Shown here piece after piece: positions 1-9,133 of a DNA stretch of 64,000 nt. A program made the position numbers and the translations under genes. Numbering within the stretch: the first letter of the stretch is position 1; each line of letters begins with the position of its first letter. The notes under the pieces were generated by a model. That model searched no databases, was not told where the DNA came from, and saw only the letters and a list, made by a program, of their open reading frames with translations. This stretch comes from Marinagarivorans algicola (lineage in GTDB: Bacteria > Pseudomonadota > Gammaproteobacteria > Pseudomonadales > Cellvibrionaceae). The stretch covers positions 1 to 64,000 of the forward strand of contig NZ_LGAK01000017.1 of the NCBI RefSeq assembly GCF_001292705.1, written 5' to 3'.

Positions 1-158
1 CCTATTTTAATGTTGAATATGCATACTAGAAATATAATTTTTAACGCTTAATTTTTACACTAAGCACCTCATATTTAAATGATAATCTTAGATTTATTTC
101 TGCTTTTACTGCCTATTTATATTTACAGAGCTATATAGTTCTATATGTTTTTATTTTG

Positions 159-316
159 TCACTATTCAGAGATACCGAAACTGGGCACTGATGAATCATT
201 GTCTCGGTAGCTTAAGCCATCGATGGGCGCTATATAAGTGCCCTTGGTACTTAAATTCCAGGAAATAATCTATCAATACCTTATCAGATGATTTTTTCAG
301 ATTGGCGGAATAGTTA
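159..316 (+). repeat. Dispersed MITE-like repeat, copy A
   Basis: This 158-bp element begins TCACTATTCAGAG and ends GGCGGAATAGTTA, so its ends form a short terminal inverted repeat. Its first 60 bases are nearly identical to the copy at 44866, and its last 25 are nearly identical to the copy ending at 37703. The flanks share TTTATTTTGTC on both sides, a possible target duplication, although part of that string may belong to the element. It has no coding capacity. Confidence 0.75.
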
Positions 317-393
317 CCTTTATTTTGTCTTATGTCGAAGATTTTGTTGGTTTTTTTATGGAAGATTTATTGATGGTTTTTTTGAACGTAGCG

Positions 394-453
394 AAAGGCA
401 AGCGGCAAAAGATAGTCATTGGCGGTGTAACTTATTGCCGCTTTTGCCTTTTT
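394..453 (+). terminator. Stem-loop with T-run
   Basis: AAAGGCAA-GCGGCAA (394-408) pairs with TTGCCGC-TT-TTGCCTTT (435-451), giving a long stem with one bulge, followed by T residues. It has the form of a rho-independent terminator for a plus-strand gene left of the window. No such gene is visible here. Confidence 0.5.
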
Positions 454-532
454 ACTGATCTATGAGGTGATCAATTCGCTTAAAACCCTTAAATTACGCG
501 TTAAATAAATGTATTTTTAACGAAACACAGTG

Positions 533-549
533 TTGGCATAAGCGTTGCA
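533..549 (+). promoter_or_regulatory. Sigma54-type (-24/-12) promoter of flagellin 1
   Basis: TTGGCATaagcgTTGCA has the invariant GG and GC dinucleotides separated by exactly ten bases, as required for RpoN promoters (consensus TGGCAC-N5-TTGCW). It lies 100 bases before the flagellin start codon. Sigma54 control of flagellar class II/III genes by FlrA/FlrC-like activators is common in Vibrio, Pseudomonas and relatives. No activator gene is present in this window. Confidence 0.6.
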
Positions 550-648
550 ATTTATTCGATGTCAGCGTCAAAACTATTTTGACTCCATTCAGTAGTGTAC
601 ACACTGTTGTGAGCTGTTGAGTGGTTTAGTGAATACAGGAGATGGGTT

Positions 649-2781
649 ATGCCTCTAGTTATTAATACCAACATTGCTTCATTAAATGCACAACGCCAAT
701 TACTTAACTCGGGTAATGAGTTGTCAACAGCCATGGAAAGATTGTCTTCGGGTAAGCGTATTAATACTGCTGCCGATGATGCTGCAGGCTTGGCCATTTC
801 AAATCGTATGACTTCGCAAGTAAGAGGCTTGAATCAAGCGGTCAGAAATGCCAATGATGGTATTTCTTTGATTCAAACGGCTGAAGGAGCGCTGGATGAA
901 ACGACCAATATTTTGCAGCGTATGCGCGAATTGGCGATTCAATCGGCGAACGGTATTTACGATGAGTCTAACCGCAAAACGCTCGATGCCGAAGTGCAGC
1001 AATTAATTAGTGAGCTAGATCGTATCGCGACCTCAACTACTTTTAATGGGCAAACATTATTAGATGGCAGCTTGGGAAGTGTTGAATTGCAAGTCGGCTC
1101 ACAAGCCAATCAAACGATTGAATTTAATATTCAAGCGATGGATGCCAAAACGTTAGGGATGGGCTCGGTGAGTGTTGATATGTTAGGCTCCGAAGTCACA
1201 TCAACGCTGAGTGCGCTGAGCTTAAACGAATCAGATGTGAGCATTAATGGCCAATCGATTGGTGCTTTCGATGGGTCCAGCGATACCTTTCAAGATCTAA
1301 TTGATGGTATTAATGAAAATGTATTAGGTGTTGAAGCCTCTGGTTATACCTCGCTAGAAGGTGGTGGCAATGGCGATGGTGTGCTTGAAAATGGGAATAA
1401 ATTGCGTATTACATTAGCCGCGGCTGACGGCAGTGGAAATAATGTATTTAATATTACTGATACCGAAAACATGACCGAGCTGGTTGAAAAGATCAACAGT
1501 GTCACTGGCGGTGCGGTGAGTGCCGACCTAGATGACAACGGCCGTTTGGTCATTACTAATAATAGTGGCTCAACAATAGAAGTAGCAGGTATTGACGCGA
1601 CAGGTTCATCAGACGCTGCGGCTGAAATCATTGAACGCGCAACCGGCTTTGATACCTTCAATGGTGTGACTGGTCAATTAGATGCTGCTTACGGACAAAT
1701 TGTATTAACTTCGGAGCATGGTGATCCTATTACAGTTTCACGCGGGGCCACCGGTACACTCGAGAACCTACAAGATCTTGGTTTTAGAGAAAGTGACGAA
1801 GCGGGTATTGTAAAAGGTGCTGGTTTAGGCTCTGCCGGTGCTGCACAGTCGTGGAGTGTTGGCGATTTAACGATTAACGGTGTCATTATTGATAATAACA
1901 ATACCGATAGCTTGCAGGGTAAAGTCAATGCTATTAATGAACAAAGCGATGAGACAGGTGTTGTGGCTCATGCCTTTGCCTCGTTATCGATAGATATTAG
2001 TACGGCCGATTTAACCGTGGCCTCAGCCACTGCCGATAACATTACCATAAACGGTGTGACGATTGACTTAGGTTTGACTGCTAATGCAACGGCCTCTGAT
2101 ATTGTGGCGGGTTTTAATGCCAATACCGATTTAACCGGTGTCACGGCAAGTTTGTCGGGTACACGTATTATGCTGGAGTCAGATCAAGGCTCAATTAATA
2201 TTACCAGCCCATCAACAAACAGCATTGTAGATAGTGGAACGGCATTAGCGGGTGCTACTTTCCAATCTTATATTACGCAAAGCACTGGCACTTTGCTTTC
2301 TTCTTCGGTGGCAGCAAGCTCGGCTCTAGCATTAAAAGTTGAGGCGGGCATAAAATTAGTCGCCACCAATGACCAACCCATTAGTTTAGAGCTTGGCGGT
2401 AATGTCGATCCTCAATCACTGGGGCTCATCGAGGCAAACTCAACCGCCGGTGGGCGTTTTGGTAGCGCGATTGCGAGTGTGAGCGTCGATACGATTGCTG
2501 GGGCGCAAAAGGCTATCGGTGTAGTGGACAATGCACTGGACTCTATTAATGATGTGCGCTCGCAGTTAGGTGCAGTCAATAACCGACTCGATTTTACGAT
2601 TAATAATTTGCTGGTGGTATCCGAAAACACTTCTGCTGCTAAATCACGCATTATGGATGCTGACTTTGCAGCAGAAACCGCAGCACTAAGTCGCGCACAA
2701 GTCCTTCAACAAGCCTCCCAAGCGATGTTAGGCCAAGCTAATGCCGCATCGCAGCAGGTACTACAGTTATTGCAAGGATAG
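649..2781 (+). CDS. fliC: Flagellin (large, paralogue 1)
   Basis: Structural subunit of the flagellar filament, exported by the flagellar type III apparatus. Residues 1-170 are a canonical flagellin D0/D1 half, with [27 protein letters not shown] and the [17 protein letters not shown] block. Residues about 620-710 are the matching C-terminal D1/D0 half, ending QQVLQLLQG. The roughly 440 residues between form a large variable outer region (D2/D3) holding several flagellin IN-type motifs (for example [11 protein letters not shown] and [19 protein letters not shown]). At 710 aa it is much longer than the 270-500 aa typical of many flagellins. The start is supported by CAGGAGA eight bases upstream of ATG. 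It is followed by a terminator, so it is its own transcription unit behind a sigma54-type promoter. Paralogue 2 follows at 3092. Confidence 0.96.
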   Translation: MPLVINTNIASLNAQRQLLNSGNELSTAMERLSSGKRINTAADDAAGLAISNRMTSQVRGLNQAVRNANDGISLIQTAEGALDETTNILQRMRELAIQSANGIYDESNRKTLDAEVQQLISELDRIATSTTFNGQTLLDGSLGSVELQVGSQANQTIEFNIQAMDAKTLGMGSVSVDMLGSEVTSTLSALSLNESDVSINGQSIGAFDGSSDTFQDLIDGINENVLGVEASGYTSLEGGGNGDGVLENGNKLRITLAAADGSGNNVFNITDTENMTELVEKINSVTGGAVSADLDDNGRLVITNNSGSTIEVAGIDATGSSDAAAEIIERATGFDTFNGVTGQLDAAYGQIVLTSEHGDPITVSRGATGTLENLQDLGFRESDEAGIVKGAGLGSAGAAQSWSVGDLTINGVIIDNNNTDSLQGKVNAINEQSDETGVVAHAFASLSIDISTADLTVASATADNITINGVTIDLGLTANATASDIVAGFNANTDLTGVTASLSGTRIMLESDQGSINITSPSTNSIVDSGTALAGATFQSYITQSTGTLLSSSVAASSALALKVEAGIKLVATNDQPISLELGGNVDPQSLGLIEANSTAGGRFGSAIASVSVDTIAGAQKAIGVVDNALDSINDVRSQLGAVNNRLDFTINNLLVVSENTSAAKSRIMDADFAAETAALSRAQVLQQASQAMLGQANAASQQVLQLLQG

Positions 2782-2921
2782 CTAGGCGGATTAGTCACTG
2801 ATTTGAAGTGATAAAAAAATGATTAAAAAATATAAAAACTAGTAAAAAACGAATACCCTATAAAGGTCTTGTTAATTGAACATAAAAGTATAAAAAACAC
2901 TGACTCATAATTAAATCATGT

Positions 2922-2956
2922 AAACAGCGATACTAAACTCTATCGCTGTTTTTGTT
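2922..2956 (+). terminator. Terminator after flagellin 1
   Basis: Perfect 11-bp arms AAACAGCGATA (2922-2932) and TATCGCTGTTT (2941-2951) are followed by further T residues. This separates flagellin 1 from flagellin 2. Confidence 0.8.
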
Positions 2957-2979
2957 TGTATTTAATTGTATAAAAACAT

Positions 2980-3006
2980 TAAAGTTTTTGTTGTGCTAGC
3001 CGAAAA
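2980..3006 (+). promoter_or_regulatory. Sigma28 (FliA) promoter of flagellin 2
   Basis: TAAAGTTT, then eleven bases, then GCCGAAAA. This matches the FliA consensus TAAAGTTT-N11-GCCGATAA at all but one position and has the exact spacing. It lies 86 bases upstream of the second flagellin start codon. It makes paralogue 2 a late, FlgM/FliA-controlled gene, unlike paralogue 1. Confidence 0.88.
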
Positions 3007-3091
3007 GTGAATTAGGAACGCTTACTACAAGCAATTTCCATTTTACTGAGTGCAAATATCTGCACTTGAGACTCTCTGTGAGGAGGCTACC

Positions 3092-5158
3092 ATGCCACTT
3101 TATATCAATACCAACGTTTCATCTTTGAACGCACAGCGCCAGTTGAATAAAGCCGGCATGGGCGTTGACACAGCCATGGAGCGCTTGTCTTCTGGTAGTA
3201 GAATTAACTCTGCTGCAGATGATGCTGCGGGCTTGGCTATTTCAAATCGTCAAACTTCTCAAATTCGCGGTCTTGACCAAGCCGTCCGAAACGCCAACGA
3301 TGGCATTTCATTGATTCAAACCGCTGAAGGCGCGCTATCAGAAACAACCAATATTTTACAGCGTATGCGAGAACTGTCTATTCAGTCGGCTAACGGTATT
3401 TACGGCGACAATGACCGCGCCACACTCGATGCTGAAGTTCAGCAAATGGTTTCTGAATTAGATCGTATTGCTGAGACCACCTCCTTTAACGGTCAAAATA
3501 TTCTTGATGGCAGTACCGGTAAAATTGATTTGCAAGTGGGTGCACAAGCGAACCAAACGGTAAGCTTTGAAGTCGCTGCGGTTGACTCTGATACTTTAGG
3601 TATGGGCTCGCTTAGTGCTGATGTGGTCAGTGATGAGATAGCAGCTAATTTCTCAACGCTATCCTTTTCGGAGCAGGATGTCTTAATTAATGGTCAAGCG
3701 ATTGGCGCTATTTCGGCGGGCTCTACTGTTGAGGATTTAGTCACTAAAATCAACGACAATATTAACGGTGTGACTGCCGAGACGGCGGTAGAGCTTACGA
3801 GCTCTAGTGTGGGCACCGGCGTTATTGGTACATCAGCATCAACGGTAACTTTAACTAATAATGATGGTACTGATTTATCTATTCAAATTTCTAATACGGA
3901 TAGCCTAGAAGAATTTGCCAGTGCGATTAATGAGGGTTTTGGCGGTCGCGTTAGCGCGACTATTGGTGATGATGGAAAATTAAGTATGTCGGCTGAAGGC
4001 GCTAAAACATTGGCACTTGATGCGACAGCGGCAGCGGCAGCGGGTAGTGGGCTGGCTGCACAGGCTAAGATTATTCTCACTTCTGATAGTGGAGATGATA
4101 TTACCGTAGAGCGAGGCGCGACAGGCACACTGGGCGACTTAGATAATTTAGGCTTCCGTGAAATGGACTCTGGTGGCGTGATCGAAGGGGTTGGCCTAGT
4201 TGCAAACTCTAATGGCGCGAATGAATCACTAGAGGCTGGCGAGCTAACCATCAATGGCACCGTCATTGACAATAAAAATACCGATAGTTTGCAAGGTAAA
4301 ATTGATAATATTAATGATGTCTCTGATCAAACCGGTGTAACGGCAAAGGCTTATTCAACGGTGAGTATCGATATGAGTGGCTTTATTTCATCAGGGATTG
4401 GTGCAGCTGGTACCGATCAACTTGAAATTAATGGTGTAACAGTTGATTTAGGTCTTGTCGATAGCGCCTCAACAGAAGATGTCGTCAATGCATTAAATGA
4501 TAATAGTGATGTCACCGGTGTTTCGGCTAGGTTACAAGGCACTAATATCATATTAGAATCTGATCAAGGGGCAATTAACTTAGCGGCAGGCAGCGCTAAT
4601 GCAGTTTCGTTTATTGGCAGTGCAACAGGTGTTACTGAGGCAACTAAGGCGACGATTAATTCAGCCGGCGCTTTTGTTGAATCAACAGCCACTATTACTA
4701 GTACTATAGGCTTTACCGCTGAGGCAGGCTTAAAGCTGGTGAGTGAAAATGGCAACCCTATTAGTGTAGAGCTTAAAGATGGAGCCGATCCAGCGCGCTT
4801 AGGCTTAAAAGAATCCAATAGTTTAGGTGAAGGCTCGTTTGGCACGTCATTATCTTCTATCAGTATTGATACTGCGGCCAATGCTCAAAAGGCCGTAAGT
4901 GTGATTGATAACGCCTTAGAAACGGTGAACAACATTCGTTCTGACTTAGGTGCGGTGAGCAACCGGCTTGATTTTACAATTTCTAACTTATCCAATGTAT
5001 CTGAAAATACATCAGCGGCACGTTCGCGAATTATGGATGCCGACTTCGCCGCAGAAACCGCTGCATTAAGTCGATCACAAGTATTGCAACAAGCATCACA
5101 GGCTATGCTGGCTCAGGCAAATTCTCGTCCTCAGCAAGTGTTGTCGTTACTGCAATAA
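3092..5158 (+). CDS. fliC: Flagellin (large, paralogue 2)
   Basis: Second filament subunit, 688 aa. The start at 3092 (MPLYINTNVSSLNAQ) is chosen because GAGGAGG lies eight bases upstream and it aligns with the start of paralogue 1; an in-frame upstream codon at 3050 has no support. The N- and C-terminal D0/D1 halves are nearly identical in motif to paralogue 1 ([38 protein letters not shown]). The central region is homologous but diverged, sharing the blocks ITVERGATGTL-DLDNLGFRE and [18 protein letters not shown], which points to tandem duplication. It is driven by a sigma28 promoter and followed by a terminator. Confidence 0.96.
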   Translation: MPLYINTNVSSLNAQRQLNKAGMGVDTAMERLSSGSRINSAADDAAGLAISNRQTSQIRGLDQAVRNANDGISLIQTAEGALSETTNILQRMRELSIQSANGIYGDNDRATLDAEVQQMVSELDRIAETTSFNGQNILDGSTGKIDLQVGAQANQTVSFEVAAVDSDTLGMGSLSADVVSDEIAANFSTLSFSEQDVLINGQAIGAISAGSTVEDLVTKINDNINGVTAETAVELTSSSVGTGVIGTSASTVTLTNNDGTDLSIQISNTDSLEEFASAINEGFGGRVSATIGDDGKLSMSAEGAKTLALDATAAAAAGSGLAAQAKIILTSDSGDDITVERGATGTLGDLDNLGFREMDSGGVIEGVGLVANSNGANESLEAGELTINGTVIDNKNTDSLQGKIDNINDVSDQTGVTAKAYSTVSIDMSGFISSGIGAAGTDQLEINGVTVDLGLVDSASTEDVVNALNDNSDVTGVSARLQGTNIILESDQGAINLAAGSANAVSFIGSATGVTEATKATINSAGAFVESTATITSTIGFTAEAGLKLVSENGNPISVELKDGADPARLGLKESNSLGEGSFGTSLSSISIDTAANAQKAVSVIDNALETVNNIRSDLGAVSNRLDFTISNLSNVSENTSAARSRIMDADFAAETAALSRSQVLQQASQAMLAQANSRPQQVLSLLQ

Positions 5159-5202
5159 CAGCAGGAAGGGTTTTAACGCCCTAACAACAGGGATCGTTGG
5201 TC

Positions 5203-5227
5203 GCCGATGAGGAAACTCATCGGCTTT
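5203..5227 (+). terminator. Terminator after flagellin 2
   Basis: Perfect 9-bp arms GCCGATGAG and CTCATCGGC enclose a GAAA tetraloop and are followed by TTT. It lies 45 bases after the flagellin stop. The T-run is short, so termination may be partial and may allow read-through into flaG. Confidence 0.65.
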
Positions 5228-5250
5228 AGTACGTGTTGAGAGGTAACTGT

Positions 5251-5751
5251 ATGAATACTATAAATACCACCACGCCCATAACCCCGGCTGTACCTATGCA
5301 GCATTTAGCCAAAAGCACCAATATGAGTACTGTTCTGGCGGCAAATACAAGTGTTAATGCGACACATGACGGCAAAATATTGCCGTCAACCCAAATAGCT
5401 TCGGCTGCTAGCGGGGTCGAGATGCAGTCTGCAGCCACTACGGGCATGCCACAGGTCAGTGTTATTGACGGTGCTGTTGATAACACTACAGGGAAAGTTG
5501 AAGGGCAGCCAAGCGATGAACAGGGTGCTAAAGCATTAGAGTTAGCCGTAGAAACGGCTAATAATTTTGTGCAGACCGTACAGCGTGATTTGCACTTTAG
5601 TATTGATCAAGAGTCTGAGCGAACGGTTGTTAAGGTTGTTGAGTCGAGTAGCGGTGATATTATTCGTCAAATCCCAAATGAAAGTTTTTTGGAGTTGGCA
5701 CGAAAAATGAAAGAGTTTGGCGAAGTCTCCTTAGTTAATGCGACTGGCTAG
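5251..5751 (+). CDS. flaG: FlaG family protein
   Basis: Small flagellar protein found between flagellin and fliD genes in polar flagellates; it influences filament length, but its molecular role is not settled. The 166-aa product has a low-complexity Thr/Ala-rich N-terminal half. Its conserved FlaG domain covers roughly residues 80-166 (VQRDLHFSIDQESERTVVKVV, then IIRQIPNESFLELARKM). The ATG at 5251 follows GAGAGGT. An in-frame TTG at 5233 is possible but less well placed. The order flagellin-flaG-fliD is the usual one and supports the call. Confidence 0.9.
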   Translation: MNTINTTTPITPAVPMQHLAKSTNMSTVLAANTSVNATHDGKILPSTQIASAASGVEMQSAATTGMPQVSVIDGAVDNTTGKVEGQPSDEQGAKALELAVETANNFVQTVQRDLHFSIDQESERTVVKVVESSSGDIIRQIPNESFLELARKMKEFGEVSLVNATG

Positions 5752-6059
5752 GTAATACGTTAATGCTATATGCGAAATAATTAATAGCGCTCAATAGCAA
5801 TAACAATAGCTAAGATGTATTAGCGGGCTCAATAATGAGTACCGCCGCTTTGCGTTGTGAGTATTAAAAAGCTATCGTTTTATAAGAGATTATTTTTTAA
5901 TGGAATTTTATTAAAAAATGGCGTTAGCTGTGGCAATACTAAAGGTGCATTATATTTCTATAGGCTGAGCTATAGCAATGCAATGAATAGCAATAATTAT
6001 GGCTTATTAAAAGATAAATTATGTAATACAAATGAAGTGAAGGCTTCAGGTAGGTTTGT
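5752..6059. other. AT-rich intergenic region flaG-fliD
   Basis: About 300 bases with no supported gene. A 68-codon GTG-initiated frame (5857-6063) overlaps the fliD start, has no ribosome site and looks like chance. No clear sigma54 or sigma28 promoter and no terminator were found. Confidence 0.5.
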
Positions 6060-8108
6060 ATGATTGATAATAATATTATTCAGTCTTTAGGTGCAGGTTC
6101 GGGAATTGATTCGCGTGCATTGGTTACGCAGCTTACCGAGATCGAGCGCTCGGCACCGCAGGCGCGAATAGACACCAAAACAGAACTACGTGAAACTCAA
6201 ATTTCAGACTTTGGTAAAATAAAAAGTGCCCTTGCAACATTCCAAACATCTATTAAAGCCTTAACTGAGCGCGAAGGGCTATTTAGTAAAGGTGCTTCGT
6301 TTACTGAAAGTGATGCGCTAGTGCCTACTGAGTTAGGTACTGATATTAAAGCAGGCACTTATAAATTTGAGGTTACCTCGTTAGCGCAATCACAATCACT
6401 CGCATCGGTAGAGTTCGGCAGCGAAGATGAAGCCGTGGGGGAAGGTGTACTAACGTTTAATTTTGGACAATGGGCAGGAGCGAGCTTTACTCAAGATGCC
6501 GATGCAACCTCTGTCGATATCACCATTGATTCAAGTAACAATAGTTTAAAAGGCATGCGCGATGCGATTAATGATGCTGACATGGGTGTTACCGCATCGA
6601 TTATTAATAACGGTAGTGGTTATGTTTTATTAATGACAGCAGAGTCTGGGGGCAACAATCAATTACAAATAACCACTGCCGAAGCAGGAGCAGTACCGAC
6701 TAATGGCGATGATAATGGGTTGTCTCGATTTGCCTACACGAGTGAGCTGTTATCTGATCCGGCAATAACACCGACACGCCTTACTCAGCAGCAAGCGGGC
6801 ACCGATGCAGCTTTAATTGTTAACGGTTTACCGGTAACACGCAGCAGTAACAGCGTTAACGATGTCGTTGAGGGTTTAACGCTGGACCTCTTAAAGGAAT
6901 CGCCTGGTGAGATTATTACGGTTACGGTGTCTGATGATGTGGATTTTGCGAAGCAAAAAACACGCGATTTTGTTGATGCTTATAATGCCTTACTTGAAGA
7001 GTTAGAGCCTGTGATTGGTTTTGATACCGAAAACGATCAATATGGATCGCTAGCCAATGACTCTTTGGCTAAATCTGTTGTATCGCAAATGCGCGGCATG
7101 TTTGCGAGTAGTGTGACTGGGCTTTCGGAAAGCTCAACCTTTGCAGCTTTAACCAACTTAGGTATACGCACAGAGCTCGACGGTACGCTGAGTATTGAAG
7201 ATGATGAATTTAATGCTGCCTTTGATGATAATTTAGCTGCAGTACAGCAATTATTGGCGCCACATTCACAGTCGTCAGATGCTGGTATTACCATTAATAG
7301 TTTTGGTAAACAAACCCAAGCAGGGGAGTTTGACGTGATTATTAATCAAGCACCTAAAAAAGGCGCTTTTACTGGTGGTGATACAGGGGGTGTCAATTTA
7401 GATACTACAGGTAAAACTTACGGCTTCAATATTACCCTCAACGGTGTTGCATCTGATTTTATTACTATACCAACAGATGTGGTCTATAACAGTACAGAAG
7501 AGCTAGCCTCTGCAATACAAAGTGCTATTAACAGCGACGAAAAATTGAAAGCATCGAATGCAGCGGTCTCGGTCTCTTATATCGATGATAAATTTGTGAT
7601 GACATCATCGAAATACGGTGCAGCCTCTAATGTCAATGTAGACTCGGTAACCGGTGATTTAGCCACCGACCTCATGATTACAACAGGCAACGGCACCGCA
7701 GGTAAAGATGTATCCGGCTCAATTAATGGTGTAGCAGCATTTGGCTTAGGGCAAGTGTTATTGCCAAAACTCGGAGAGCCAGCCGAAGGTTTAAGTTTGG
7801 TGGTAAGCGAGTCTGCTAGTAGTAGTACCATTAACTTTTCGCGTGGGGTTGGCGGTCAGCTAGAAGAGCTTATCGGCACCTTCTTACAATCGAATGGCTT
7901 AATTGATCAGCGAGAAGATAATTTAGGTCGTGACATTGATACGCTCGATAGTGAACAAGAGCGCTTAGATCGACGAATGGTGACCTATGAAGATCGATTA
8001 ATGCAGCAGTTTATTGCGATGGAAAACATCTTAAATGGACTAAATAGCTCGGGTAGCTTTTTAGATAATCTTTTTAAATCACTACCTTTTACCTCGTCCA
8101 ATAACTAG
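6060..8108 (+). CDS. fliD: Flagellar filament cap protein FliD
   Basis: FliD (HAP2) caps the growing filament and catalyses flagellin insertion at its tip. The 682-aa product has the FliD N-terminal domain at residues 5-100 (GSGIDSRALVTQLTEIERS...). The FliD C-terminal domain begins near residue 255 (GTDAALIVNGLPVTRSSNSVNDVVEGLTL). The C-terminus is heptad-rich and predicted helical (DNLGRDIDTLDSEQERLDRRMVTYEDRLM). It is about 200 residues longer than the enteric protein because of an insert near residues 410-610 that carries IN-type motifs like those in the flagellins. The start has AGGTAGG nearby. The usual chaperone gene fliS is not found downstream, where a dispersed repeat lies instead. 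Confidence 0.93.
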   Translation: MIDNNIIQSLGAGSGIDSRALVTQLTEIERSAPQARIDTKTELRETQISDFGKIKSALATFQTSIKALTEREGLFSKGASFTESDALVPTELGTDIKAGTYKFEVTSLAQSQSLASVEFGSEDEAVGEGVLTFNFGQWAGASFTQDADATSVDITIDSSNNSLKGMRDAINDADMGVTASIINNGSGYVLLMTAESGGNNQLQITTAEAGAVPTNGDDNGLSRFAYTSELLSDPAITPTRLTQQQAGTDAALIVNGLPVTRSSNSVNDVVEGLTLDLLKESPGEIITVTVSDDVDFAKQKTRDFVDAYNALLEELEPVIGFDTENDQYGSLANDSLAKSVVSQMRGMFASSVTGLSESSTFAALTNLGIRTELDGTLSIEDDEFNAAFDDNLAAVQQLLAPHSQSSDAGITINSFGKQTQAGEFDVIINQAPKKGAFTGGDTGGVNLDTTGKTYGFNITLNGVASDFITIPTDVVYNSTEELASAIQSAINSDEKLKASNAAVSVSYIDDKFVMTSSKYGAASNVNVDSVTGDLATDLMITTGNGTAGKDVSGSINGVAAFGLGQVLLPKLGEPAEGLSLVVSESASSSTINFSRGVGGQLEELIGTFLQSNGLIDQREDNLGRDIDTLDSEQERLDRRMVTYEDRLMQQFIAMENILNGLNSSGSFLDNLFKSLPFTSSNN

Positions 8109-8360
8109 CTCTAGTTTAGTTATTATGATTGAAATCAATTTGGCCTGAGCGTCAATCTGACGAATTTCAATTGACCGCGCTGATACTTAGCTTGATATGA
8201 TTGGGCCAAGTTCATGTCGTAAACCAAGCTAATGCCGCCGCGCTCAATTTTTATTATCGGGCTTATCACATCTTATTTAGGCTCTATTACGGTATTTTAT
8301 TGGTATTATGTGTTTGAGTTTCTAGGTGCTTTTTGCCGAAAATTCAAGGCTCACTATTTT

Positions 8361-8609
8361 GGCTGCTATACAGTCAAGCTGACAAATCTCACCCAATAGT
8401 ACTATATAGCGTGCTATATAGTACTTAGTTTCAGCAGAATGGGTATGTATCTTCACCTTCCATGCACCTGCACTGCCCTACATCTATATAGATATAGGCA
8501 AGATTGGACTTTGCAGGAGTATAGGGCCGAAAATGACAGAGTTGCAAATGGCTTGAATACCCCAGTCAATGATGCATTAGCATACAATTTTGTTACCTCT
8601 AAATAGTGA
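8361..8609 (-). repeat. Dispersed MITE-like repeat, copy B
   Basis: Read on the minus strand, this begins TCACTATTTAGAGGTAAC (plus 8609 down), matching the TCACTATTCAGAGATACC start of copy A. It then has CATCATTGACTGGGG and TTCAAGCCAT, and ends GTGAGATTTGTCAGCTTGACTGTATAG, which matches the end of copy F. The interior is diverged and holds a 13-bp-arm palindrome. Its outer end overlaps the in-frame GTG at 8606. Confidence 0.6.
8398..8425. repeat. Perfect 13-bp-arm palindrome
   Basis: AGTACTATATAGC, then GT, then GCTATATAGTACT: two perfect 13-base arms with a two-base centre. It lies inside repeat copy B and is absent from the other copies. It could extrude as a cruciform or bind a dimeric regulator; nothing in the sequence decides which. 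Confidence 0.85.
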
Positions 8610-8743
8610 CATTATTATTTTTATTGATTGGCTCTATTTATTATCATTTTATTGTCATTTTATTATCAAATGCAGCGTATAATCGTAATCATTTGGTTGG
8701 CTATCACAGGCCTAAATGCCAATATAATTATGAGATAAAGCAA

Positions 8744-9133
8744 TTGAAAGCGTGCAATCAGTGTGGAAAATGTTGTCTTAAATATGGTCAAGGTGCCCTA
8801 GCTGCGACTGCTAATGACATTGAAATGTGGGCGTTGTTTAATCCTGATATTATGCAATATGTGCAAAATGGAAAAATATGGATGGACCCCAAAACGGGCG
8901 AGCAATTACAGCGCTGTCCCTTTTTGGTACTAGAGGCGGAGTCACAAAAATATACCTGTAGTATTTACCATGATAGACCCGAAGACTGTCGACACTATCC
9001 TACGCATATTATAGAAATGGTTCGCGATGAATGCGAGATGATTGAGCTTGTTGATCTTGAGGCACCTAAAAAGGCGCAAATTCAGTTAGACTCCTTAATG
9101 AAAGACAGCCGTCCAGCTTACGCTAAAGCATAA
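8744..9133 (+). CDS. YkgJ family cysteine-cluster protein
   Basis: Small cytoplasmic protein of the YkgJ/Fe-S oxidoreductase-like family, thought to bind a zinc or iron-sulfur centre; the biochemical role is unknown. The motif CNQCGKCC sits at the very N-terminus. It is followed by RCPFLVLE, then CSIYHDRPEDCRHYPTH, giving the usual set of about eight conserved cysteines. The TTG at 8744 (129 aa) is chosen because family members normally begin just before CNQCGKCC. The frame stays open upstream to a GTG at 8606, but that codon lies within the end of a repeat element and would add a hydrophobic stretch not usual in the family. Start confidence is low; family confidence is high. Confidence 0.8.
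   Translation: MKACNQCGKCCLKYGQGALAATANDIEMWALFNPDIMQYVQNGKIWMDPKTGEQLQRCPFLVLEAESQKYTCSIYHDRPEDCRHYPTHIIEMVRDECEMIELVDLEAPKKAQIQLDSLMKDSRPAYAKA

Larger units (their letters stand above)
1..648. other. Intergenic region upstream of the first flagellin
   Basis: No credible gene is seen here; the only ORF overlapping the end is antisense to the flagellin. The first 150 bases are very AT-rich. The stretch contains, in order, a copy of the dispersed repeat family (159-316), a stem-loop with a T-run that may end a gene lying left of the window (394-453), and a sigma54-type promoter (533-549) for the flagellin at 649. Confidence 0.6.
8109..8743. other. Intergenic region after fliD with repeat copy B
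   Basis: No gene is supported. Most of the stretch (8361-8609) is a minus-oriented copy of the dispersed repeat, containing a perfect palindrome at 8398-8425. No fliS-like frame was found. Confidence 0.6.

Noticed and set aside
1344-4881. Several antisense frames within both flagellin genes (e.g. 1344-1661, 3883-4272, 4564-4881)
   Set aside because: They mirror the low-complexity Ser/Thr/Ala/Gly codons of the flagellins and lack start signals.
5857-6063. 68-codon frame between flaG and fliD
   Set aside because: GTG start without ribosome site, overlaps the fliD start, and the composition follows the AT-rich intergenic sequence.
8606-8743. N-terminal extension of the YkgJ-like protein from GTG 8606
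   Set aside because: The codon lies in the terminus of repeat copy B, there is no ribosome site, and the family normally begins at the CxxCxxCC motif; TTG 8744 preferred.
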